From: Acidobacteriota bacterium
GTDB lineage: Bacteria > Acidobacteriota > Blastocatellia > Pyrinomonadales > Pyrinomonadaceae
NCBI GenBank assembly: GCA_013813755.1
Contig: JACCRD010000131.1
Location: forward strand, 1-35,485
DNA: 35,485 bases
Direction: 5' to 3'
The stretch's first letter is position 1. Each line of letters opens with the position of its first letter. Position numbers and translations under genes: made by a program. A model generated the notes under the pieces. That model had not been told where the DNA came from. It saw only the letters and a list, made by a program, of their open reading frames with translations, and ran no database searches. Positions 6,746 to 14,768 of the stretch are shown piece by piece.

Positions 6746-7987
6746 ATGAAACGTCGTGTTGTAGTTACGGGACTCGGTCTGATTACGCCGTGTGGAAATG
6801 ATGTCACCACCACGTGGACGTCAATTATTCGCGGTCAAAGCGGTGTCGGTTTTATTGAAAAATTTGATACTGAAAAATACTCGGTAAAAATCGCGGCTGA
6901 AGTCAGAAATTTTGACCCGCTGAATTTTATGGAGAAAAAAGAAGCCAGGCGAATGGGTGCGTTCACGCATTTTGCGATTGCCGCCTCCGATGAAGCCATA
7001 AAACACAGCGGATTAGTTATTGATGATTCCAACGCTGAGATGATCGGCACTTATATCAGCAGCGGAATCGGTGATTTCTGGGCGATTGAGCGAGAGCACG
7101 ATAAACTTTTGTCGGGCGGACCCGACCGCGTATCGCCTTTTTTTATTCCGCAGTCAATCGTTAATCTGGCGGCGGGCAACGTTTCAATCAGGCACGGCGC
7201 GAAAGGTCCGAATACGGCAACCGCTACCGCCTGCGCGGCTGGGGCGCACGCCATCGGCGACAGTTTCAGATATATTGAACGCGGCGATGCTGACGCAATG
7301 ATTTGCGGCGGCGCGGAAAGCGCAATTACTCCAATGTCAGTCGCGGGTTTTGCTTCACTGAAAGCGCTTTCCACGCGAAACAATGACCCGCAAAAAGCCT
7401 CGCGTCCTTTTGACGCGGAACGCGACGGCTTTGTCATCGGCGAAGGCGCGGGACTTATGATTTTGGAAGAACTTGAGTTTGCCAAAGCGCGCGGTGCGAA
7501 AATTTACGCCGAAATCGTCGGCTATGGAATGAGTGGCGACGCTTTTCATATCACCGCGCCCGATGAAACCGGTTCGGGACCAAAACGTGTGATGCTGAAA
7601 GCGATGAAGGATGCCGGAATCGGACCGGAACAAATCGGTTACATTAACGCTCACGGAACTTCAACGCCGTATAACGATAAATACGAAACTTTAGCGATTA
7701 AATTAGCGTTTGGCGATCACGCTCAAAACGTTGCGATTAGTTCGACAAAATCGATGGTTGGACACGCACTCGGCGCGGCGGGTGGAATTGAAGCGGTTTT
7801 CAGCGTTTTGGCAATTCACGAAAAAGTTTTGCCGCCGACGACCAATTACGAGTTTCCTGACCCGGAGTGTGATTTGGATTACATTCCAAACGAAGCTCGA
7901 GTCGCGGAAGTTGAATATGTTTTGTCAAACAGCTTCGGCTTTGGCGGAACGAATGCCTGCCTGATTTTCAAGAGATTTGGTGAATAA
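6746..7987 (+). CDS. fabF: Beta-ketoacyl-ACP synthase II
   Basis: Elongating ketosynthase of type II fatty-acid synthesis, condensing acyl-ACP with malonyl-ACP. The 413-residue product starts MKRRVVVTGLGLITPCGND at 6746. An in-frame ATG at 6689 would translate the inverted repeat and is rejected. Catalytic residues are Cys163 in ATACAAGAHAI, His303 in NAHGTSTPYND and His340 in KSMVGHALGAAGG. The C-terminal NSFGFGGTNACLIFKRF is typical. The short hicB gene follows after only 3 nt. Confidence 0.97.
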   Translation: MKRRVVVTGLGLITPCGNDVTTTWTSIIRGQSGVGFIEKFDTEKYSVKIAAEVRNFDPLNFMEKKEARRMGAFTHFAIAASDEAIKHSGLVIDDSNAEMIGTYISSGIGDFWAIEREHDKLLSGGPDRVSPFFIPQSIVNLAAGNVSIRHGAKGPNTATATACAAGAHAIGDSFRYIERGDADAMICGGAESAITPMSVAGFASLKALSTRNNDPQKASRPFDAERDGFVIGEGAGLMILEELEFAKARGAKIYAEIVGYGMSGDAFHITAPDETGSGPKRVMLKAMKDAGIGPEQIGYINAHGTSTPYNDKYETLAIKLAFGDHAQNVAISSTKSMVGHALGAAGGIEAVFSVLAIHEKVLPPTTNYEFPDPECDLDYIPNEARVAEVEYVLSNSFGFGGTNACLIFKRFGE

Positions 7988-7990
7988 GTT

Positions 7991-8182
7991 ATGAAAAGTG
8001 TCGAATATACATTTTGGCAGGATGACGAATTTTTTATTGGATATTTAAATAATTACCCGGAGTATCAAACGCAAGGTTATTCAAAGGAAGAATTACTGGA
8101 AAATCTAAGAGACCTTTTGAAAGATTTCGAATCAGGCGAAGTCCCATTTATCAAAAAGGTAGAGGAAATGGTTATCGCCTAA
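7991..8182 (+). CDS. hicB: HicB-family antitoxin, short form
   Basis: A 63-residue protein of the short HicB type: an amphipathic beta-alpha-beta unit with WQDDEFFIGYLNNYPEY, then TQGYSKEELLENLRDLLKD. It lacks the C-terminal ribbon-helix-helix or HTH DNA-binding part of long HicB proteins, so self-repression is not expected. Order is antitoxin then toxin; its TAA overlaps the ATG of hicA by one base (8182). Only 3 nt separate it from fabF, so it appears to be carried on the fab-etf transcript rather than on its own promoter. It would bind and neutralise HicA, an mRNA interferase, if HicA is active. Confidence 0.88.
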   Translation: MKSVEYTFWQDDEFFIGYLNNYPEYQTQGYSKEELLENLRDLLKDFESGEVPFIKKVEEMVIA

Positions 8183-8361
8183 TGAAAAGGCGCGATTTAG
8201 TAAAACGGCTTGAAGAAATGGGATGTGTTTTAGTACGACAGGGTGGTAAGCCCGATTTTTACACAAATTACAAAACAAAAAAATCACAACCTGTCCCGCG
8301 CCATCAGCAAATTAACGAAAATTTGGCAAAAGCAATTATTAAAAAACTTTCTGATCAGTAA
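8182..8361 (+). CDS. hicA: HicA-family toxin with altered catalytic position
   Basis: A 59-residue double-stranded-RNA-binding-fold protein reading MKRRDLVKRLEEMGCVLVRQ and then GGKPDFYTNY, KSQPVPRHQQI and NLAKAIIKKL, a full-length HicA layout. The catalytic His of HicA normally sits in a GGxH motif; here the codon at 8251-8253 is CCC (Pro), one base from CAC (His). If not a sequencing error, the toxin is probably inactive and the pair may be decaying or have become an RNA-binding module. It is too short to stand out as an ORF but the reading frame is clean. etfB begins 3 nt after its stop. Confidence 0.85.
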   Translation: MKRRDLVKRLEEMGCVLVRQGGKPDFYTNYKTKKSQPVPRHQQINENLAKAIIKKLSDQ

Positions 8362-8364
8362 AAT

Positions 8365-9141
8365 ATGAAAATTATTGTTTTAATGAAACAAGTTGCCAAC
8401 AAAGACGCGGTTTTGCGTGTTGGCAGAGACGAGAAATGGATTGATGAATCCGATATTGCTCATCAAACCAACGAATCTGACGGCTATGCGCTCGAAGAAG
8501 CTTTGCGGCTCAAAGAAGCGAAAGGCGAAGGTGAAGTTGTCGTCTGCACGCTTGGCGCGCAAAGTGCAAAAACTGTTTTAAAAGACGCTCTAGCGCGCGG
8601 CGCTGACCGGGCGATTCATATTGTCAATGAAAACGAAAACCGTCTGTCGCCTTATCAGATTGCTAAGACTATTGCCGATGCGATCAGGGAGGAAAATGCC
8701 GATTTAGTTTTCACAGGGCTTCAATCCGATGATGCAAGTTACGGTCAAACGGGAGTAATTTTGGCGGAACTTCTGGGAATTCCTCACGCGACGATTGTCA
8801 TCGATATTGATCGCAGCAATTTGGAAAATAATCTGCGCATCAAAAGAGAACTCGAAAGTGGTTGGTATCAATGGTTTACATATCAATTGCCCGCGCTTCT
8901 GACGATTCAATCAGGTATTTCGCAAATTCGTTACGCTAGCTTGAAAGGAATTATGGCGGCGAAAAAGAAGGAGATTAAGGAAGTTAACGCTTCATTCGAC
9001 AATTTCGATTCGGCGCAACACATCCAAAAAGTTTATCTTCCGCTGAAAACCAAACAAACACAGATGCTCGGAAACGGCAACGCGAAAGCCGGCGCGGTTG
9101 AATTGATTGAGAAATTAAAAACAGAAGTCAGAGTTTTATAA
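8365..9141 (+). CDS. etfB: Electron transfer flavoprotein beta subunit
   Basis: Small subunit of the ETF heterodimer, which carries electrons from acyl-CoA dehydrogenases to the respiratory chain and binds AMP in canonical ETFs. The 258-residue protein begins MKIIVLMKQVANKDA. It has the family blocks ESDGYALEEALRLKE, LGAQSAKTVLKDALARGADR and the ETF-beta signature region VFTGLQSDDASYGQTG, and ends its core with RYASLKGIMAAKKKEI. It pairs with etfA 64 nt downstream. Confidence 0.96.
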   Translation: MKIIVLMKQVANKDAVLRVGRDEKWIDESDIAHQTNESDGYALEEALRLKEAKGEGEVVVCTLGAQSAKTVLKDALARGADRAIHIVNENENRLSPYQIAKTIADAIREENADLVFTGLQSDDASYGQTGVILAELLGIPHATIVIDIDRSNLENNLRIKRELESGWYQWFTYQLPALLTIQSGISQIRYASLKGIMAAKKKEIKEVNASFDNFDSAQHIQKVYLPLKTKQTQMLGNGNAKAGAVELIEKLKTEVRVL

Positions 9142-9205
9142 CAAGCTTTACAAGTATAAATTAAGCTTAGTAAGAAATAAATTTGTCGTGCTAATTTAGA
9201 AAAAT

Positions 9206-10177
9206 ATGATTTTAGTATTTATCGAACACAAAAATTGTGTTTTAAACAAAGCCTCGCTTGAAGCGGTTGCTGCCGCGCAAAACATCGGTAAGGACTTAGG
9301 TTTGAGTGTGACTGCCGTGATTCCATGTGACAAAGATTGTAGTTTGGCTCAGGAATTAGCTGCTTATAATTTGGAAAAAGTTATTGTTGCGAAAAACGAT
9401 AAACTCGGAATATATACACCTGATGCTTATGCGGATGCGTGGGAAAATGTGATTAAAGCGACAAATCCAAAATATGTCGTGATGGCGCACACTTATCAGG
9501 TGCGAGATTTTGCGCCGAAAATTGCTGCGCGGCTGGGAAGGGAAGTGGTCGCAGACTGCATTCGCTACCGCCATGAAAACGGAAAACTTGTTTTTACGCG
9601 CCGTATTTTTCTTGGCAAATTAGATGCTGATGTCACAATTGAAGGCGACGCGCCATATTTTGTAACGTTTCAATCAGGCGCATTCCGCGGCGAGAACGCC
9701 GAAAAGGGCGACGGCGCAAAAGTTGAAATAATGGAAGTTCAAATCAGCGAGCCGCGAATGCGGGCGGAAGAACCGTTTCAGGAAGTAAAAGCATCAGTTG
9801 ATTTAACAAAATCAGGAATAATCGTGGCAGTCGGGCGCGGCATCAAATCACAGGAAAATATTGCCCAAGCTCAAGCGCTTGCCGATGCGCTCGGCGGGGA
9901 CCTCGCCGCATCGCGTCCGATTTGCGACGCTGAATGGCTACCGATTGAACGGCAAATCGGCTCCAGCGGACAAACCGTCGCTCCGAAAGTTTATATCGCG
10001 CTCGGAATTTCCGGCGCGATTCAGCATATCGTCGGTATGAAAAATGCCGGAACAATCGTCGCCATTAATAAAGACAAGGAAGCTCCAATCTTTGATATCG
10101 CCGACTACGGAATTGTCGGAGATTTGTTTGAAGCCCTGCCCGTGATGGTCGAAGAAATTAAAAAAGCGAAAGGTTAA
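9206..10177 (+). CDS. etfA: Electron transfer flavoprotein alpha subunit
   Basis: FAD-binding large subunit of ETF. The 323-residue product has the N-terminal ETF fold (MILVFIEHKNCVLNKASLEA) and the C-terminal FAD domain from about residue 195. FAD-domain motifs are VAVGRGIKSQEN, ASRPICDAEWLPIERQIG, SGQTVAPKVYIALGISGA and INKDKEAPIFDIADYGIVGD. No ferredoxin-like Cys cluster is fused, so it is the ordinary, not the ferredoxin-fused, type. The operon ends directly after it at a strong palindromic terminator. Confidence 0.97.
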   Translation: MILVFIEHKNCVLNKASLEAVAAAQNIGKDLGLSVTAVIPCDKDCSLAQELAAYNLEKVIVAKNDKLGIYTPDAYADAWENVIKATNPKYVVMAHTYQVRDFAPKIAARLGREVVADCIRYRHENGKLVFTRRIFLGKLDADVTIEGDAPYFVTFQSGAFRGENAEKGDGAKVEIMEVQISEPRMRAEEPFQEVKASVDLTKSGIIVAVGRGIKSQENIAQAQALADALGGDLAASRPICDAEWLPIERQIGSSGQTVAPKVYIALGISGAIQHIVGMKNAGTIVAINKDKEAPIFDIADYGIVGDLFEALPVMVEEIKKAKG

Positions 10178-10191
10178 ACTTAATTTTTCAG

Positions 10192-10239
10192 TAAACAAGA
10201 AAGCCGTTAGAAATTAATTTCTAACGGCTTTCTTGTTTA
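10192..10239. terminator. Bidirectional terminator, perfect 48-nt palindrome
   Basis: A perfect 24-bp inverted repeat centred between 10215 and 10216 (arm TAAACAAGAAAGCCGTTAGA plus AATT), with A-rich and T-rich outer arms on both sides. It lies between convergent etfA (+) and the DUF6335 gene (-), so it can stop transcripts from both directions. Confidence 0.9.
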
Positions 10240-10254
10240 TAATAAATCTTGTGA

Positions 10255-10638
10255 TTAGTTAAATCCGTCCTTGTCTTTAGAACTTTCGTCCAGCTCAAAA
10301 CGATTACGGTCGCGTTTTTCCATTTTTTCTAAAAGATCGAGCGGTTCATTATCCTGGTAATCGATACCCATCGCGTGCGCGTTTTCTTCAACGTCAGATT
10401 GATCAGGCGTTGGATTGTGACCGAAAACCGATTCTGAACCGGTGCTGTTAACATCCGCCCAGTCCGCGTCAACATCGCCGCCCGAATCAGCCGGAGAAGA
10501 TGAGTTATGTTCAGAAAGACGCTCTTTTAATTCATTTGGGGCTTGCGGAGCGTGCGCGATTTCTTCGTCCATAAATTCTTTGATGTCCTGATCAGGCGGC
10601 GTTTCTTTTTCGTAAAATTCCAAATCTTTTCCGGTCAT
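10255..10638 (-). CDS. DUF6335 family protein
   Basis: A very acidic 127-residue soluble protein. The C-terminal two thirds hold the DUF6335-type pattern: GGDVDADWADVNSTG, then GHNPTPDQSDVEENAHAMGI, then YQDNEPLDLLEKMEKRDRNR and FELDESS. The N-terminal third is low-complexity and charged (TGKDLEFYEKETPPDQDIKE). No signal peptide or membrane segment. The family is found in cyanobacteria and acidobacteria with unknown function, sometimes called stress related. It sits last in the minus-strand group. Confidence 0.8.
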   Translation of the reverse strand: MTGKDLEFYEKETPPDQDIKEFMDEEIAHAPQAPNELKERLSEHNSSSPADSGGDVDADWADVNSTGSESVFGHNPTPDQSDVEENAHAMGIDYQDNEPLDLLEKMEKRDRNRFELDESSKDKDGFN

Positions 10639-10713
10639 AAATTCTACCTCTTTTTGTTTATTCAGACTGAGAAAAGCATAACATATCGATAGAAAGAAAG
10701 TGAACGCGATTGA

Positions 10714-10944
10714 TTAAATGAAAACTATCGACTGCGCCGAAGGAATCTCGAATCGCCGGCGGCAGCGCATATTTTTGCACATCAGCATATCGTCCATCCG
10801 CACCATATAATCACGCGATTTATCCAACTGCGCGCGTTCCTGTTGATTGAGATTTCGGGGTAAATTTTTTTTCTTTGTCCGCTTGAGCCAACGCACATCG
10901 TAGTCGTTTCGCTCACGGCAATTAGGGCAAGCGAAACTTGCCAT
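10714..10944 (-). CDS. Small zinc-ribbon protein, 76 aa
   Basis: Two Cys pairs suggest a zinc ribbon: CPNC at the N-terminus (MASFACPNCRERNDYD) and CKNMRC near the end (MLMCKNMRCRRRFEI). The stretch between is basic (WLKRTKKKNLPRNLNQQER). I chose the start at 10944 because AGGAAAT precedes it at good spacing; an in-frame ATG at 10986 has no such site and would add 14 charged residues. The family is not recognised. A nucleic-acid or protein-interaction role is possible for such ribbons, but that is only a guess from the fold. Confidence 0.65.
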   Translation of the reverse strand: MASFACPNCRERNDYDVRWLKRTKKKNLPRNLNQQERAQLDKSRDYMVRMDDMLMCKNMRCRRRFEIPSAQSIVFI

Positions 10945-11052
10945 TTTTATTTCCTGTTTTTCGTCGAAAATATCTTTTTCCTGCATAAAATGTGAACCGC
11001 AAATGGTTTAGCTTAACAACAGAGCAATGATAAATACCTCCGCTGATAACGG

Positions 11053-11349
11053 TTAATTTTCTTTCGGCAAATCTCTCAAATACTGAAAGCTATAAATGCC
11101 GGTTTCGTGACCGTCTGAAAATCGAAAATTCAGCGCGTATCGACCGACAATCGAGATTGAGGAAAATGATAGATCATCGACGATTTGATCAGGTTTCAGA
11201 ATTTTTTCACCCGTCCATTCGTTAATGCACCCGGCACACGGACAAGACTTTCTCAAATATGCCGCGTGAAATACGTCTTCTTTTCCGTCCGACCATCTAA
11301 CTAAGAGTTCATTGTTTGTTTCCTCGACAATTTCGATTGGTTCAATCAT
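11053..11349 (-). CDS. DUF971 domain protein (GBBH-like N-terminal)
   Basis: A 98-residue DUF971 protein, the small domain that also forms the N-terminus of gamma-butyrobetaine hydroxylases. It has LLVRWSDGKEDVFHAAYLR, CPCAGCINEWTGEK with a probable metal-binding Cys cluster, and the closing GRYALNFRFSDGHETGIYS. Standalone forms are linked in some bacteria to Fe-S carrier proteins (ApbC/Mrp neighbourhood), but no such gene is here. Its ATG overlaps the 3' end of the YtxJ gene by 8 nt, showing tight coupling. Confidence 0.9.
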   Translation of the reverse strand: MIEPIEIVEETNNELLVRWSDGKEDVFHAAYLRKSCPCAGCINEWTGEKILKPDQIVDDLSFSSISIVGRYALNFRFSDGHETGIYSFQYLRDLPKEN

Positions 11350-11674
11350 CAGATTTTAGAATTTTCTCGACATCGCTCGCTGTTACGTCGTAATGCGAAG
11401 CCTGATAAACGACCTTTCCGTTTTTCACAACAATTGCCTGCGGTGATTCGTGCCGGACACCGGTTTTTCTAGCGATAGCGTTTGAAACGTCTCGAGAATT
11501 TTGGATGATAACCAAATGTATGTCAGCGTCGGCATTGGAAATTTCCTGATAAACTCCCGCGCTAATTGGACAAGTCGTGCTGTGCTTAAACAAAACAATT
11601 GGATTTTCAACGGATTTGCTGAACAACTGTTCCAATTTTTCGATTGTATCTAATTTAATAAAATTTGCTTTCAT
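11342..11674 (-). CDS. ytxJ: YtxJ-family bacillithiol system redox protein (monothiol bacilliredoxin-like)
   Basis: A 110-residue thioredoxin-fold protein of the YtxJ (DUF2847) family. The active-site region is LFKHSTTCPISAGVYQE with a single Cys35, followed by the thioredoxin-like cis-Pro region HESPQAIVVKNGKVVYQASH. YtxJ is regarded as a bacillithiol-dependent monothiol bacilliredoxin (BrxC in Firmicutes). Its presence predicts that the organism makes bacillithiol, although no bsh genes lie in the window. It overlaps the DUF971 gene and follows the membrane-protein gene by 3 nt. Confidence 0.88.
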   Translation of the reverse strand: MKANFIKLDTIEKLEQLFSKSVENPIVLFKHSTTCPISAGVYQEISNADADIHLVIIQNSRDVSNAIARKTGVRHESPQAIVVKNGKVVYQASHYDVTASDVEKILKSDD

Positions 11675-11677
11675 AAT

Positions 11678-12433
11678 TTAATTATAACTTCCCGCATTTT
11701 GATACGCACTTGGCGAAGGCGGAATGTTTGACGGAATGTTACTAAAATAGTCTAAAGACGGAAATACTTTTCGATAAACAACGAGCGCGCCTGCAAACAT
11801 TATTGGCAGCATCAAGTAAACACCAACCAGACAGAGCGCGTAGCCGATTATCATCATTGCCACTTCAAGAGCGACGAATCCGATTATGCCGCCCAAATTA
11901 TTCCACACAGCTTTGGCGCTTAACTTAAAAGCTGCCATTCCCGAAAGTTTATATTCGACGATTAAAGGATAAGCAAACAACACGAAAGTGTGAATTATTC
12001 CTAAAACAATCCAAAGTATCAGTATCTCAACTGCAAAAAAACTTAAATAGGGAATCATCAGACTCGGATCCGGGTTATTTGACTGCATCAATGAAATTTG
12101 CATTAGAACTAAAGGAATATAAGCCAGAATTCCAAACAATATTGCGGGTAATATTAAAACCAGAGACGCCACCAAACCGGGCACAAAAAAATCGAAGCCT
12201 TTAAATAAATCTCCAAAACTTACGGCTTGCCCGTTCATTTTTTGAAAAAGGCAAAAATAAATTCCGCACATCATCGCGCCGAGAAGTATGCCGAAAGGCA
12301 CGGCACCGGCAATCAGCATTCCGACCAGAGTGATAGCAAAGATTAACCAATACTGGTCTTTGATTAATTCCCACCCTTCCTTCATACATTCGACAGGACG
12401 AATTACCCGGGTCTTAAATTGAATTTCCGACAT
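11678..12433 (-). CDS. Multi-pass integral membrane protein, 251 aa
   Basis: About six membrane segments are visible: roughly residues 29-65 (two helices, LIFAITLVGMLIAGAVPFGI onward), 84-115 (LVASLVLILPAILFGILAYI), 128-160 (a helix starting FFAVEILILWIVLGIIHTFV) and 184-222 (GFVALEVAMMIIGYALCLVG onward). The N-terminus is cytoplasmic-looking (FKTRVIRPVECMKEGWELIK) and the C-terminus is a Pro/Ser-rich tail. The layout resembles DUF975-like or glycerophosphodiester-phosphodiesterase-type membrane-domain proteins, but I cannot name the family. It starts 4 nt after the glucan phosphorylase stop. Confidence 0.8.
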   Translation of the reverse strand: MSEIQFKTRVIRPVECMKEGWELIKDQYWLIFAITLVGMLIAGAVPFGILLGAMMCGIYFCLFQKMNGQAVSFGDLFKGFDFFVPGLVASLVLILPAILFGILAYIPLVLMQISLMQSNNPDPSLMIPYLSFFAVEILILWIVLGIIHTFVLFAYPLIVEYKLSGMAAFKLSAKAVWNNLGGIIGFVALEVAMMIIGYALCLVGVYLMLPIMFAGALVVYRKVFPSLDYFSNIPSNIPPSPSAYQNAGSYN

Positions 12434-12437
12434 AAAT

Positions 12438-14654
12438 TTACTTACCTGCTTGATAAATTTTCTCGATATAATCCTTTAACATTCGGTCGCTGGAAAATTG
12501 CGGTGTCAGCGTCGCAAGTGAATTTTTCATTCGCCGAATCCACTCGCTTGATAATCCGTCCGCGTTTTTTGCATAATATGTGGGAACGACTTCAGTTTCC
12601 AGAACTTTATAAAGTGATTCGGCGTCGTCTTTGTCAATTTTTTCAATGGCTGTATCATCTTCATCCCTCAAAACGCCAAGCGAAAATCCGTTTTCTCCGT
12701 TAAAACCTTCAATCCACCAACCGTCCAAAATTGAAAGATTAAGACCGCCGTTCATCGCTACTTTTTGACCGCTGGTTCCGCTGGCTTCGAGCGGGCGGCG
12801 CGGAACATTGAGCCAAACGTCAACGCCCTGAACAAGATAACGCGCTACTTCCTGATCGTAATCTTCCAAAAAAACAGCACGCCGCTGCCACTGCGAATTT
12901 TCATCAAAACTCATCAAATTCTGCAAAATTTCCTTCGCGCTTCGATCCTGCGGATGTGCTTTGCCGGCAAAAACAAATTGGACGGGCTTTTCGACATCGT
13001 CCACCATTTTAACGAGTCTTTCCAAATCGGTCAGAAGCAAATTCCAGCGCTTGTAAGCAGCTACGCGACGCGCGAAACCGATTGTTAAAATGTCCGGAGA
13101 AAACAATTTGTTAGTATTTCTGTGTTCATTGATAGTATTGTGCGAACCGATTTCAGCAGAAAAGGTTTTTTGGCGAATAAACGAAACGAGCAATTGCTTT
13201 AATAATTGGTGTGTTTTCCAAATTTCGGCATCGGGGATCTTCTCAATCGCTGCGCGCCAGGCTGTTTCATCCGGCAGTATTTCAGACCAGTTTTTTCCGA
13301 TACGTTTTTCGTAAAGCGTCTGAAATACGGGCGCGATCCAAGTCGGAGCGTGAATGCCGTTGGTCACATACGTGATCGGAACTTCTTCGCTTTTTGTGAT
13401 TTCAGGAAACATCTCCAGCCACAAATCACGCGAAACTTCACCGTGTTTTTCACTTACGCCGTTTGCCGAACGAGTCAGGCGAAGCGCGAGCGGCGTCATT
13501 CCGAACCACTCAGCGTCGTCTTCAGGATTCGTGCGTCCGAGCGCGAAAAGCTCTTCTTTAGTAATTTTCAACGCCGAAATAAAATTTTTGTCGAAACATC
13601 CCTCGATGGCATCCGGCGAAAACGTATCGTTTCCGGCTGACACCGGTGTGTGAGTTGTGAAAACACATTTTTTCCTGACGAAATTAATTGCATCGTCAAA
13701 TGTGGAGTTCACATTTAATTCTAAATATTCTCTTGCCAATTCGAGAGTCAAAAACGCGGAATGTCCTTCATTCAAATGATAAATTGATGGTTCAACGCCA
13801 AGTTTTCTGAGAAGCCGGACACCGCCGATACCGAGGATTTTCTCCTGTACAATCCGCGTTTCCGTGTCGCCGCCATATAAATGTCCGGTAATCAGGCGAT
13901 CAACTTCAGAATTTTGTTCAACATTCGTATCAAGCAAATAAAGCGAAATTCGTCCGATTCGGGCAAGCCAGGCGCGCGCGAAAACTTCTCGACCGCGAAT
14001 GTGAATCGAGATCAAAATCAGGTTGCTTTCTTCGTCCTGAATAGGTTCTAACGCAAGTTCGTTTTCAAAAGAATCTAAATAATGCTCTTCCTGCAAACCT
14101 TCATGGTTAATTTTTTGTCGAAAATAGCCATATCGATAAAATAAACCGACGGCAACCAACGGCACGTTCATATCGCTGGCAGACTTGAGATGATCACCGG
14201 CAAGAATGCCGAGCCCGCCTGAATAAATCGGTAAAGAATTATGAATGCCGTATTCGGCGCAAAAGTACGCCGCCGGATTCACGCCGCTGATATTTTTGAA
14301 ATTCTCCAGAGCAGCGGAAATATATTTCTCAAAATTTTCAGAAAAAATTTGCATTCTTTCTAAATAACTTGTGTCCAGAGCTTTTTGCCAAAGCCTCAAC
14401 TCGCTGGCTCGCTTAAGAAATAAACGCGGATTTTGTTCACACTCGTCCCAAAGCCGCGGATCGATTTCTCGAAATAAATTCGTGCCTTCAGGTTTCCAGG
14501 ACCAAAAATAATTCCACGACAGAGTTTCTAAAAATCGAAGATTTTCAGGAAGTTGGCGGTCGAAACGAAAGTTGTTTCTAAAATTTTCTTCATTCTGCAA
14601 CTTTGCCGCCGGCTGCATATTTCTCTTAGTTTCAATTGAAGATGCTTCTGTCAT
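12438..14654 (-). CDS. glgP: Alpha-glucan phosphorylase (GT35, DUF3417-containing)
   Basis: Cleaves terminal alpha-1,4-glucose from glycogen or maltodextrins with phosphate to give glucose 1-phosphate. The 738-residue length and the N-terminal DUF3417 region (RQLPENLRFLETLSWNYFWS, about 34-53) mark the short, TM-type alpha-glucan phosphorylase rather than the classical 800+ residue GlgP. Core motifs are FCAEYGIHNSLPIYSGGLGI, HLNEGHSAFLTLEL, TTHTPVSAGNDTF and GFARRVAAYKRWNLL. The PLP-lysine region is RPLEASGTSGQKVAMNGG (Lys631). No strong Shine-Dalgarno is seen before the chosen ATG; an internal Met13 is an alternative start. It may supply glucose phosphate to the nucleotide-sugar genes nearby. 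Confidence 0.94.
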   Translation of the reverse strand: MTEASSIETKRNMQPAAKLQNEENFRNNFRFDRQLPENLRFLETLSWNYFWSWKPEGTNLFREIDPRLWDECEQNPRLFLKRASELRLWQKALDTSYLERMQIFSENFEKYISAALENFKNISGVNPAAYFCAEYGIHNSLPIYSGGLGILAGDHLKSASDMNVPLVAVGLFYRYGYFRQKINHEGLQEEHYLDSFENELALEPIQDEESNLILISIHIRGREVFARAWLARIGRISLYLLDTNVEQNSEVDRLITGHLYGGDTETRIVQEKILGIGGVRLLRKLGVEPSIYHLNEGHSAFLTLELAREYLELNVNSTFDDAINFVRKKCVFTTHTPVSAGNDTFSPDAIEGCFDKNFISALKITKEELFALGRTNPEDDAEWFGMTPLALRLTRSANGVSEKHGEVSRDLWLEMFPEITKSEEVPITYVTNGIHAPTWIAPVFQTLYEKRIGKNWSEILPDETAWRAAIEKIPDAEIWKTHQLLKQLLVSFIRQKTFSAEIGSHNTINEHRNTNKLFSPDILTIGFARRVAAYKRWNLLLTDLERLVKMVDDVEKPVQFVFAGKAHPQDRSAKEILQNLMSFDENSQWQRRAVFLEDYDQEVARYLVQGVDVWLNVPRRPLEASGTSGQKVAMNGGLNLSILDGWWIEGFNGENGFSLGVLRDEDDTAIEKIDKDDAESLYKVLETEVVPTYYAKNADGLSSEWIRRMKNSLATLTPQFSSDRMLKDYIEKIYQAGK

Positions 14655-14768
14655 AAATTAGAATTACTCATCCAAAGTCAAAAGCCAGAGTAATCTCGAA
14701 ACTATAAACTATCAACTTTTAAGTATCAAATGGATTGGATAAAATTTCGTTTAAGAGTTTTTTTGAGA

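Noticed and set aside
13206..13640. 144-aa plus-strand ORF
   Set aside because: Antisense to glucan phosphorylase with no recognisable features.
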